Positions 1 to 5,500 of a stretch of DNA of 5,500 nt are shown piece by piece. Numbering within the stretch: position 1 is the first letter of the stretch; each line of letters starts with the position of its first letter. Made by a program: the position numbers and the translations under genes. This stretch comes from Clostridia bacterium (GTDB lineage Bacteria > Bacillota > Clostridia > Christensenellales > Borkfalkiaceae): positions 1 through 5,500 of the forward strand of contig JAFTMQ010000002.1 of NCBI GenBank assembly GCA_017452305.1, read 5' to 3'. The notes beneath the pieces are model-generated. The model was not told the origin of the DNA. It worked only from the letters and a program-made list of their open reading frames with translations, and ran no database searches.

Positions 1-1579
1 CTACGTAAACGTCAACGGGCGCCATTTTGTTGGCAACCTCGCTCGTGAATGCGTACTTGTGGTTGTGCGCTTCGGGATAACGAAGGAAGTACCAGCTCGA
101 ACATACGAAGGTATCCAAGGTATCGGGATCGCGCTTTGCGTCGCCGCCGCACTTGGGGCAGGTACAATGCATAAATCCTTCGTGGGAAGCGAGGGGGGAT
201 CTGCCCGAGGGACGGAACTCTACGTCGTAGGGCAATTTTACGGGCAAGTCTTTTTCGGGTACGGGCACTACGCCACAGCTTTCGCAGTGGATCATCGGGA
301 TAGGCGCCCCCCAATATCTTTGACGGGAAACGGACCAATCACGCAATCTATAATTGACCTTTTTGCCGCCCTTGCCGATTTTTGTCAAATGGATAGCGAT
401 GGCGTTGCGCGCCTCTTCGCCGGAAAGCCCGTCAAAGCTGCCGCTGTTCACCAAAATACCGTCTTCGCAGAAGGGCAGAGTGGTTTCGCCGCCTACCTTT
501 TGGATAACTTGCGTTACGGGCAAGCCGTATTTCTTTGCAAAAGCATAGTCGCGCTCGTCATGTGCCGCAACCGCCATAACCGCGCCCGTGCCGTAGGAAT
601 ACAAAACGTAATCCGCGAGGTAGATGGGGAGCTTTTTGCCCGTCAAGGGGTGGGTTGCATACGCACCCGAGAAGGTACCCGTCTTTTCACGCGCGGTGGA
701 AAGTCTGTCGATATCGTTTGCTTCGGATGCATATTTCACGTATGCGTCGATGTCTGCGGCGCGTTCGGGATGAGCCGCTTTCAACTTTTCCACAAGGGGA
801 TGCTCGGGCGCGATGACTACGTAGTTTACGCCGAACACCGTGTCGGGGCGGGTGGTGAAGACGGTGATGGTATCGCCCGTTTCACACTCGAATTGAATTT
901 CACAACCCGTAGATTTGCCAATCCAATTTTTTTGCATGAGCTTGGTCTTTTCAGGCCAATCCAAGCCTTTCAAATCTTGCAAAAGTTCTTCCGCATAGTC
1001 GGTGATTTTCAAGAACCATTGCGTCATATCCTTACGGAGAACAACGGAATCGCAGCGTTCGCACTTGCCGTCGATAACTTGTTCGTTTGCAAGCACCGTA
1101 CCGCAGTCGGGACACCAATTGACAAGCGCTTCTTTACGGTAAGCCAAGCCTTTGTTGTAAAGCTGTAAGAAGAGCCATTGCGTCCACTTATAATAATCCT
1201 CTTCGCAGGTCTTAATTTCCGCCGTCCAATCGAACATAGCGCCCATAGCTTTGAGCTGTGTTTCCATCGTTTCGATGTTCTTTTCCGTCGAATCCTTGGG
1301 GTGAATACCCGTCTTTATGGCGTAGTTTTCCGCGGGCAAACCAAACGCGTCGAAGCCCATGGGTTGGAACACCTCAAAGCCCTGCATTTTCTTGAAACGC
1401 GCGTAGGAATCGGTAGGGCCGTAGTTATACCAATGCCCAACGTGCAATTTTGCGCCCGAGGGATAAGAGAACATTTCCAAAACGTACAGCTTTTTGTCCG
1501 CGTTTTTCTTGTTGAAAACGTTGATTTTGCTCTTTTCCCATTTTGCTTGCCACTTTTGTTCTACGGATTTCATATCCAT
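1..1579 (-). CDS. leuS: Leucyl-tRNA synthetase, N-terminal 526 residues (3' end beyond the window)
   Basis: This class I aminoacyl-tRNA synthetase joins leucine to tRNA-Leu in the cytoplasm and proofreads mischarged tRNA. The reading frame is open from 1579 to the left edge. Visible parts are the HIGH signature (HVGH, residues 46-49) after YPSG, a first zinc knuckle (C156, C159, C173, C176), and the CP1 editing domain with TTRPDT at 242-247 and GTGAVMAV...HDERD at 330-344, where D344 aligns with the editing aspartate of the E. coli enzyme. The catalytic fold resumes with [12 protein letters not shown] at 413-424, then a second cysteine cluster (C432, C435, C474, C477) and [12 protein letters not shown] at 487-498. 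The KMSKS loop, anticodon-binding domain and C-terminal domain lie outside the window. The start at 1579 is set by GGAGG at 1589-1593, 9 nt upstream; a second in-frame ATG at 1573 is less well placed. The product is a certain identification from family motifs. Confidence 0.98.
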   Translation of the reverse strand, partial: MDMKSVEQKWQAKWEKSKINVFNKKNADKKLYVLEMFSYPSGAKLHVGHWYNYGPTDSYARFKKMQGFEVFQPMGFDAFGLPAENYAIKTGIHPKDSTEKNIETMETQLKAMGAMFDWTAEIKTCEEDYYKWTQWLFLQLYNKGLAYRKEALVNWCPDCGTVLANEQVIDGKCERCDSVVLRKDMTQWFLKITDYAEELLQDLKGLDWPEKTKLMQKNWIGKSTGCEIQFECETGDTITVFTTRPDTVFGVNYVVIAPEHPLVEKLKAAHPERAADIDAYVKYASEANDIDRLSTAREKTGTFSGAYATHPLTGKKLPIYLADYVLYSYGTGAVMAVAAHDERDYAFAKKYGLPVTQVIQKVGGETTLPFCEDGILVNSGSFDGLSGEEARNAIAIHLTKIGKGGKKVNYRLRDWSVSRQRYWGAPIPMIHCESCGVVPVPEKDLPVKLPYDVEFRPSGRSPLASHEGFMHCTCPKCGGDAKRDPDTLDTFVCSSWYFLRYPEAHNHKYAFTSEVANKMAPVDVYV

Positions 1580-1588
1580 ATCTAATTT

Positions 1589-1593
1589 CCTCC
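1589..1593 (-). promoter_or_regulatory. Ribosome binding site of leuS
   Basis: A perfect GGAGG on the minus strand lies 9 nt before the ATG at 1579 and decides between the two closely spaced in-frame ATGs (1579 and 1573). Confidence 0.9.
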
Positions 1594-1596
1594 AAA

Positions 1597-1633
1597 CCGC
1601 CGTTTTTTACGGCCGGTAATTACAAAGTAATTA
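1597..1633 (-). other. Two small hairpins in the leuS leader
   Basis: The predicted leader of about 58 nt contains two inverted repeats. The promoter-proximal one (1617-1633) pairs TAATTAC with GTAATTA around a 3-nt loop. The second (1597-1616) pairs GCCGT with ACGGC around five A residues, with two further C-G pairs if one base is bulged, and ends 3 nt before the GGAGG. Neither is followed by a U-tract, so they are not terminators. They could stabilise the 5' end or affect ribosome access; the sequence does not say which. Confidence 0.4.
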
Positions 1634-1643
1634 TTATTTTTCT

Positions 1644-1672
1644 ATTATAGCCTATTTTTTTTGTTAAGTCAA
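1644..1672 (-). promoter_or_regulatory. Sigma-A-type promoter of leuS
   Basis: On the minus strand TTGACT (1667-1672) and a perfect TATAAT (1644-1649) are separated by exactly 17 nt. Transcription should start near 1637, giving a leader of about 58 nt that is too short for a T-box. The promoter lies in the 170-bp divergent gap between leuS and the gene starting at 1750. Confidence 0.85.
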
Positions 1673-1749
1673 GCAAATGTAAGCCTAACTGTGCAAGGGA
1701 AATCCGCTTTATAATAAATAATTTTCGTTTTGTCGCATACAATAGTGGT

Positions 1750-2448
1750 GTGGAAGAAATAACGATAACGCAAAACGGCTTTGACGGGCTGTATATGTCT
1801 TACCTCTACGCCAAGGTGCGGGAACGGTTTTCCTTTCTGCCTGCCACCTGCGATATAGCGCGGCACGGAAACCGCACAGAGATAGCTTTTAAGACGGAAA
1901 AGGAATACACGCCATACGTGCGCAAATTTACAGAGGGGCATATTGCGGACGTCATTTGCATTGGCTATAAATACGATTTTTTTGAAAAACGGCTCGCCCT
2001 GCCCTTGCTTACGCAGCTGCAAAAACGCTTGCTTATCACGGCGATTGTAGCGGCGGATTATCGGGAAGATAAGGGGTACGTCGTGCGGAAAATCCGCGGC
2101 GCGGAAAGCTATTGTCTCGACGGCGTTTTTCATTTCCGCTTGCGAGAGCTTATCAAGCGTTGGGAAGGGATTGCCGAGTACGTGCCCGTCAATATGAGCG
2201 AGTCGGGCATGGACGATTTTTTAAGCTTTCTCGCCGAGGACGGGGAGGGGAAAATCTTTGTCAAAAACGGGAAAATCTACGACGAGGAATACCGCCTTAT
2301 CCGCAAAAGTATTTTGACGGGCGTGGAATCGACGATCGGCGAAATTGTACTCGGCGGCGCGGAGCGCGTCTATTGCTTTGGCGAGACGGAGGAGGAAATT
2401 CGCTTATTTCTACAAAAATATTACAAAGAAAAAGCCGTTTTTTGCTAA
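1750..2448 (+). CDS. Hypothetical protein, possibly YtxC-like sporulation protein
   Basis: A 232-residue soluble protein with no signal peptide, membrane segment or catalytic motif that I recognise. I tentatively suggest the YtxC family for two reasons: YtxC is encoded just upstream of thrS in Bacillus, as here, and the FHFRLREL stretch (127-134) plus an alpha/beta-like C-terminal end (about 186-225) recall that family. The molecular function of YtxC is not known to me. If correct, this copy is shorter than the roughly 280 residues of the Bacillus protein. The start is uncertain. GTG at 1750 is the first standard start codon in a frame open since 1651, but no Shine-Dalgarno sequence precedes it; ATG at 1795 is an alternative, also without a clear site. 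The gene is divergent from leuS and ends 18 nt before the thrS promoter with no terminator between. That it is a real gene is likely; the family name is an inference from context and weak similarity. Confidence 0.75.
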   Translation: MEEITITQNGFDGLYMSYLYAKVRERFSFLPATCDIARHGNRTEIAFKTEKEYTPYVRKFTEGHIADVICIGYKYDFFEKRLALPLLTQLQKRLLITAIVAADYREDKGYVVRKIRGAESYCLDGVFHFRLRELIKRWEGIAEYVPVNMSESGMDDFLSFLAEDGEGKIFVKNGKIYDEEYRLIRKSILTGVESTIGEIVLGGAERVYCFGETEEEIRLFLQKYYKEKAVFC

Positions 2449-2466
2449 AAATCTGGTGTAAAAAGG

Positions 2467-2496
2467 TTGACAAGAACGGGTGAAATGCATTACAAT
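2467..2496 (+). promoter_or_regulatory. Sigma-A-type promoter of the thrS T-box transcript
   Basis: A perfect TTGACA (2467-2472) and TACAAT (2491-2496) are separated by 18 nt, with transcription expected to begin around 2501-2504, at the very base of T-box Stem I. It starts 18 nt after the preceding stop codon, so thrS has its own promoter rather than depending on the upstream gene. Confidence 0.85.
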
Positions 2497-2499
2497 AAA

Positions 2500-2708
2500 G
2501 AACGTAAAGACAAGTAGCGTCGTTTTTGCGTTTTACAGAGAGTCCGTTCCAAGGCTGAAAGACGGGCAAGCGCGGACGAAGGGCGAAACCACTTTGCGTT
2601 CGTGATTAATAAGAATAAAAGCGGTCGTGTAACACGGCAATTAAGGTGGAACCGCGCAAAGCAATATTGCGTCCTTAAACTCTTTCGACGGAGTTTAGGG
2701 ATTTTTTC
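2500..2708 (+). ncRNA. T-box riboswitch leader of thrS (threonine, specifier ACC)
   Basis: This cis-acting RNA senses the charging of tRNA-Thr and opens thrS transcription when uncharged tRNA binds. The Stem I base pairs 2500-2509 with 2592-2601 (10 bp, one G-U). The specifier loop has AGTA (2513-2516) facing GAA-ACC-A, placing the threonine codon ACC at 2588-2590. The upper stem has the AGAGAG bulge (2537-2542) and a GTCCG/CGGAC helix (2542-2546 with 2573-2577) closing the distal loop that contacts the tRNA elbow in this family. Stem III is 2624-2638 (6 bp, 3-nt loop). The conserved T-box AAGGTGGAACCGCG is at 2643-2656, with UGGA (2647-2650) to pair with the tRNA acceptor end. In the antiterminator AAGG pairs with CCTT (2673-2676), which the terminator also needs. 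Only 22 nt join Stem I to Stem III, so Stem II and the IIA/B pseudoknot seem absent. Confidence 0.95.
2672..2708 (+). terminator. Intrinsic terminator of the thrS T-box
   Basis: CCTTAAACTC (2673-2682) pairs with GAGTTTAGGG (2691-2700), with one G-U pair and one further T-A pair at the base, across an 8-nt loop. A run of six T residues (2702-2707) follows. Its 5' strand overlaps the 3' strand of the antiterminator, so the two folds exclude each other. Confidence 0.93.
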
Positions 2709-2760
2709 TTTTTCTGCGGCTCTGTCCTACATTTAGTAAATAATTATAGTTATCAACAAC

Positions 2761-2765
2761 GGAGG
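2761..2765 (+). promoter_or_regulatory. Ribosome binding site of thrS
   Basis: GGAGG lies 7 nt before the ATG at 2773 and fixes the thrS start. Confidence 0.9.
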
Positions 2766-2772
2766 AATAAAT

Positions 2773-4677
2773 ATGAACGTTATTTTAAAGAGCGGCGATA
2801 GTATGCAGCTTGAAGAAAACGCAACCGCTATGCAAGCGGCGCTTGCCATTTCCGAAGGCTTGGCAAGAAACGCGGTTTGCGCCAAGGTCAACGGCGAGCT
2901 TGTCGATTTGTCCCACGTCTTAAAGGAAGGGGACAGCCTCGAAATCGTAACCTTGAAGGACAAAGAAGGGTTACAGGTTTACCGCCATACCTGCGCGCAC
3001 GTTTTGGCGCAAGCGCTGAAAACGGTATATCCTACCTGCAAGCTTTCCATCGGGCCCGTCATCGACAACGGTTTTTATTACGACGTCGATTTCGTAACCC
3101 CCATCGCACAAAGCGACCTTGCGAAAATCGAGCAAGAAATGCAAAAAATCATTAAGAGCAACCTGCCTATCGAGCGTTTCACCCTGCCCAAGGAAGAAGC
3201 AATCGCTTTGATGGACGGATTTAGCGAAAATTACAAGGTAGAGCTCATCAACGATTTGCCCGACGGCGAAACCATTTCTTTCTATAAGCAAGGCAACTTC
3301 ACCGACCTCTGCCGCGGACCTCACCGTCCCTCGACGGGCAAGATTAAGGCGTTCAAGCTCACGAGTATCGCAGGCGCGTATTGGCGAGGGGACGAGCACA
3401 ACAAAATGCTCACCCGTATCTACGGCACGGCGTTTGCGAAGAAGGACGAAATGGACGCGTACTTCACCATGCTTGAAGAAGCGAAGAAGCGCGACCATAC
3501 CAAGCTCGGCAAGGAATTAAAATTGTTCGCAATCATGAACGAGGGCAAGGGCTTGCCTTTCTTCCTGCCCAACGGTATGGTGCTTAAAAATACCCTTGTC
3601 GATTATTGGCGTCAAATCCATACGAGAGAGGGCTACGTGGAAATCCAAACGCCCATTATGCTCAACCGTTCCCTTTGGGAAACGTCGGGGCATTGGTTCC
3701 ATTACCGCGACAATATGTACACCACCAAGGTGGACGAAGAGGACTTTGCTATCAAGCCTATGAACTGCCCCGGCAGTATTCTCGTATATAAAAACGAACC
3801 GCACAGCTACAAGGATTTGCCTATCTGCATGGGCGAGCTCGGTCTTGTACACCGTCACGAAAAATCCGGTCAGCTTCACGGCCTTTTCCGCGTGCGTTGC
3901 TTCACGCAGGACGACGCGCATATTTTTATGACGCGCGAACAAATCAAGGACGAAATCAAAGGCGTCGTTCGTCTTATCAACGAGGTTTATACGCTTTTCG
4001 GCTTTAAATATCACGTAGAGCTTTCCACTCGCCCCGAAAACAGTATGGGCAGCGACGAGGATTGGAACGTAGCAACCGAATCCTTGCGCAACGCATTGAA
4101 CGATTTGGGGCTTGACTACGTTGTCAACGAAGGCGACGGCGCATTCTACGGCCCGAAGATTGACTTCCACTTGGAAGACTCTATCGGCAGAACTTGGCAA
4201 TGCGGCACCATTCAGCTCGACTTCCAGCTTCCGCAACGCTTTGAAATGGAATACGTCGGCGAGGACGGCGCAAAACATCAGCCCATCATGGTGCACCGCG
4301 TAGCGTTCGGCTCAATCGAGCGTTTCATCGGTATCCTCATCGAACATTTTGCAGGCAAATTCCCCGTATGGCTCGCGCCCTTGCAGGTTAAAATTTTGCC
4401 TATCACCGACAAGCAAATGGACTACGCAAACGGCATTTACGCGCAGTTGAAGGCGGCGGGCGTTCGTGTAGAAATCGACGATAGAAACGAAAAAATCGGC
4501 TACAAAATCCGTGAAGCACAGCTTGAAAAAGTGCCTTATATGCTCGTTTTGGGTGACAAGGAAATGGAAGCAGGACAAGTGGCAGTCCGTCGTCGCGACG
4601 GGCAGCAGTGCGTCGTTTCCGTGGACGAATTTGTGGCAACCGTTTGCAAGGACATCGCAGACAAGACGGCATTTTAA
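2773..4677 (+). CDS. thrS: Threonyl-tRNA synthetase
   Basis: This class II synthetase charges tRNA-Thr with threonine and clears mischarged serine. At 634 residues it is full length for the bacterial enzyme. The order is: TGS domain (about 1-61); editing domain with its HxxxH (H72, H76) and CRGPH (C180, H184) site; catalytic core (about 240-530); and C-terminal anticodon-binding domain (about 535-634). The catalytic zinc ligands are C332 (MNCPG), H383 (QDDAHIF) and H508 (MVHRV), matching C334, H385 and H511 of E. coli. Motif 2 includes VHRHE with R361, and motif 3 carries R517 in GSIERFIG. No key residue is missing, so charging and serine editing should both work. The gene is read from its own promoter through the T-box leader. 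No clear terminator follows; the next promoter lies 49 nt downstream, so some transcripts may run into infC. Confidence 0.99.
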   Translation: MNVILKSGDSMQLEENATAMQAALAISEGLARNAVCAKVNGELVDLSHVLKEGDSLEIVTLKDKEGLQVYRHTCAHVLAQALKTVYPTCKLSIGPVIDNGFYYDVDFVTPIAQSDLAKIEQEMQKIIKSNLPIERFTLPKEEAIALMDGFSENYKVELINDLPDGETISFYKQGNFTDLCRGPHRPSTGKIKAFKLTSIAGAYWRGDEHNKMLTRIYGTAFAKKDEMDAYFTMLEEAKKRDHTKLGKELKLFAIMNEGKGLPFFLPNGMVLKNTLVDYWRQIHTREGYVEIQTPIMLNRSLWETSGHWFHYRDNMYTTKVDEEDFAIKPMNCPGSILVYKNEPHSYKDLPICMGELGLVHRHEKSGQLHGLFRVRCFTQDDAHIFMTREQIKDEIKGVVRLINEVYTLFGFKYHVELSTRPENSMGSDEDWNVATESLRNALNDLGLDYVVNEGDGAFYGPKIDFHLEDSIGRTWQCGTIQLDFQLPQRFEMEYVGEDGAKHQPIMVHRVAFGSIERFIGILIEHFAGKFPVWLAPLQVKILPITDKQMDYANGIYAQLKAAGVRVEIDDRNEKIGYKIREAQLEKVPYMLVLGDKEMEAGQVAVRRRDGQQCVVSVDEFVATVCKDIADKTAF

Positions 4678-4726
4678 GAAAAGCTAAAAAAGTTTTGAAA
4701 AATTTTATAAAAGTGGGAAAATTCGC

Positions 4727-4755
4727 TTGACAGAAGATTGGCTTTGTGTTAATAT
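4727..4755 (+). promoter_or_regulatory. Extended -10 promoter of the infC operon
   Basis: A perfect TTGACA (4727-4732) is followed after 17 nt by TAATAT (4750-4755), preceded by TG at 4747-4748 as in extended -10 promoters. Transcription should begin near 4762, giving a leader of about 146 nt before the proposed infC start. Confidence 0.8.
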
Positions 4756-4856
4756 TATTACGCTAAGCAGAAGCGAACCTTCTCGCCGTATAGTGTAGAT
4801 TGATACGGCTCGATATTTTCTCTACCGCAAAGACGCGGAGATATTACGTCGAAAAC

Positions 4857-4889
4857 AGGGTTGCTATGCATAGCGACCCTTTAATTTTT
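4857..4889 (+). terminator. Intrinsic terminator (attenuator) in the infC leader
   Basis: AGGGTTGCTA (4857-4866) pairs with TAGCGACCCT (4871-4880) over 10 bp, one of them G-U, around a TGCA loop. TTAATTTTT follows as an imperfect U-tract. It ends before the infC ribosome binding site, so it would stop transcription ahead of the gene. The tract is interrupted by two A residues, which may make termination partial. Confidence 0.8.
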
Positions 4890-4894
4890 GTTGT

Positions 4895-4899
4895 GAGGT
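4895..4899 (+). promoter_or_regulatory. Ribosome binding site that decides the infC start
   Basis: GAGGT (4895-4899) sits 8 nt before ATT at 4908. No comparable site precedes the in-frame ATG at 4866, GTG at 4893 or TTG at 4800, so this site points to the AUU codon as the true start. Confidence 0.75.
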
Positions 4900-4907
4900 A
4901 CACGGCC

Positions 4908-5417
4908 ATTAAAGAACAGCATCAAATCAACGAAGAAATTCGTGATAAAGAAGTCAGAGTTATTTCCGAAACGGGCGAACAGCTCGGCATTATGAGCGCG
5001 CAGGAAGCACAACGCCTTGCAGACGAGGCGGAGTTGGATTTGGTGAAAATTTCTCCCAACGCAGTGCCCCCCGTTTGCAAGATTATGAACTACGGTAAGT
5101 TCAAGTTTGAGCAAGCAAAGCGCGAAAAGGAAAACCGTAAAAATCAAAAGGTTATCGAAATTAAGGAAATTTACCTTTCGATGACGATTGACATCGGCGA
5201 CTTGAACGTTAAGGCGAAAAAGACGTTGGAAATGCTTGCCGACGGCAACAAGGTAAAGGTTTCTATCCGTATGCGTGGGCGTCAACAAGCACACGCGGCG
5301 ATGGGCGTTGACGTAATGCGTCGTTTCTTTGACATGCTCGGCGGAAAAGCCGTTATGGACAAAGAGCCCAAGACGGAAGGTAGAAACATTTTAATGATTC
5401 TCTCTCCCGCAAAATAA
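4908..5417 (+). CDS. infC: Translation initiation factor IF-3, AUU start
   Basis: IF3 binds the 30S subunit, keeps it apart from 50S and checks the start codon and initiator tRNA. From the ATT at 4908 the protein has 169 residues, close to the roughly 170-180 usual for IF3, and reaches INEEIRDKEVRVI at 7-19, the same N-terminal offset as in Bacillus IF3. The N-terminal domain includes DLVKISPNAVPPVCKIMNYGKF (44-65, conserved PPVC and YGKF), then the basic linker helix (about 66-80, KREKENRKNQK), and a C-terminal domain with IRMRGRQ (120-126) and EGRNILMILSP (157-167). A longer product from ATG 4866 (183 residues) would start inside the terminator loop and lacks a ribosome binding site. It heads an operon with rpmI, whose start is 68 nt downstream. 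Identity is certain; the AUU start is a well-supported inference, since AUU starts are known for infC. Confidence 0.97.
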   Translation: MKEQHQINEEIRDKEVRVISETGEQLGIMSAQEAQRLADEAELDLVKISPNAVPPVCKIMNYGKFKFEQAKREKENRKNQKVIEIKEIYLSMTIDIGDLNVKAKKTLEMLADGNKVKVSIRMRGRQQAHAAMGVDVMRRFFDMLGGKAVMDKEPKTEGRNILMILSPAK

Positions 5418-5429
5418 TCAAGGCAAAGC

Positions 5430-5446
5430 CCTGCCCATGGGGTAGG
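5430..5446 (+). other. Short hairpin between infC and rpmI
   Basis: CCTGCCC pairs with GGGTAGG over 7 bp (one G-U) with a 3-nt ATG loop. It is followed by TTTGTATAAAATAG, which is not a convincing U-tract, so a strong terminator is unlikely. It could be a processing or partial attenuation site, or it could shape the upstream region of the rpmI message. Confidence 0.35.
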
Positions 5447-5485
5447 TTTGTATAAAATAGTTAAAAAAATTCGGAGGATAAAAAT

Positions 5486-5500
5486 ATGCCTAAACAGAAA
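5486..5500 (+). CDS. rpmI: Ribosomal protein L35, first five codons
   Basis: Only MPKQK is visible before the window ends. This matches the usual start of bacterial L35, a small basic protein of the 50S subunit. The ATG follows GGAGG (5473-5477) by 8 nt, and rpmI after infC is the standard order, normally with rplT (L20) next. The identification rests on that order plus five residues, so it is strong but not independent proof. Confidence 0.88.

Larger units (their letters stand above)
4762..4907 (+). ncRNA. infC operon attenuator leader, probably an L20 leader
   Basis: The leader can adopt two exclusive folds. In the open fold AGC-AACCTT (4772-4781, one bulged G) pairs over nine base pairs with AGGGTTGCT (4857-4865), enclosing a hairpin of GCCGTAT with ATACGGC (4785-4809) and a second of TCT-CCGC with GCGGAGA (4821-4841, one bulged A). 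In the closed fold the same 4857-4866 strand forms the terminator hairpin. In Bacillus an infC leader of this general plan is bound by ribosomal protein L20, encoded in the same operon, which favours termination. The pairing is seen in the sequence; L20 as the ligand is inferred from gene order and known biology. Confidence 0.75.

Noticed and set aside
59..1168. Long plus-strand open frame of 369 codons, with further ones at 354-548 and 1178-1585
   Set aside because: They lie opposite leuS, whose minus-strand frame carries every expected family motif. The antisense translations show no recognisable domain or ribosome binding site.
1669..2133. Minus-strand open frame of 154 codons
   Set aside because: It would start inside the plus-strand gene at 1750-2448, has no promoter or ribosome binding site and overlaps the leuS promoter region.
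2434..2466. Possible terminator after the gene ending at 2448 (AAAAA-GCCG-TTTTTT)
   Set aside because: The stem would be only A-T pairs and lies within the coding end; it would be too unstable to terminate transcription.
3517..4296. Minus-strand open frame of 259 codons and a smaller one at 2971-3498
   Set aside because: Both are shadows of thrS, which is unambiguous from its motifs and intact over its full length.
4678..4726. Possible terminator after thrS
   Set aside because: The region is A/T-rich with only weak A-T inverted repeats and no G+C-containing stem followed by T residues.
4800..4907. N-terminal extension of IF3 from TTG 4800
   Set aside because: This stretch is leader RNA with hairpins and the attenuator. 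The extension is not IF3-like, and the TTG lacks a ribosome binding site.
1..5500. CRISPR arrays, insertion sequences, tRNA or rRNA genes, toxin-antitoxin or defence genes
   Set aside because: I saw no direct-repeat array, transposase-like protein, cloverleaf or defence domain; the space is filled by translation genes and their leaders.

Overview
The window is a stretch of housekeeping chromosome, most likely from a Gram-positive Clostridia/Bacilli-type bacterium (inference). The clues are strong GGAGG ribosome binding sites, AT-rich intergenic DNA with near-consensus sigma-A promoters, a T-box riboswitch ahead of thrS, and the order (ytxC-like)-thrS-infC-rpmI, which resembles the Bacillus subtilis ytxC-thrS-infC-rpmI-rplT neighbourhood. 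I see no mobile element, CRISPR array, tRNA, rRNA or phage gene.

Layout. Positions 1-1579 (minus strand) hold the first 526 codons of leuS (leucyl-tRNA synthetase), which runs off the left edge. Its promoter is at 1644-1672, and its short leader carries two small hairpins but no T-box. Transcribed divergently, 1750-2448 encodes a 232-residue protein that I tentatively link to the sporulation-associated YtxC family. A promoter at 2467-2496 then starts a T-box leader (about 2500-2708) with a threonine (ACC) specifier, a UGGA acceptor-pairing bulge and an intrinsic terminator. This controls thrS (2773-4677), a complete threonyl-tRNA synthetase with its editing domain. A second plus-strand promoter (4727-4755) starts a roughly 146-nt leader that folds as an attenuator ahead of infC (4908-5417, initiation factor IF3). 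I assign infC an AUU start. The first five codons of rpmI (ribosomal protein L35) end the window.

How the parts work together. All firmly identified genes serve translation: two aminoacyl-tRNA synthetases, IF3 and L35. Control differs gene by gene. leuS looks simply promoter-driven. thrS should respond to uncharged tRNA-Thr through its T-box. infC-rpmI should be limited by leader attenuation, probably by ribosomal protein L20 as in Bacillus, and perhaps also by the AUU start, which IF3 itself discriminates against.

No new system is present. The points most worth a second look are the infC leader (competing terminator and antiterminator, AUU start, and a misleading in-frame AUG inside the terminator loop), the shortened thrS T-box that seems to lack Stem II, and the weakly characterised gene between leuS and thrS.
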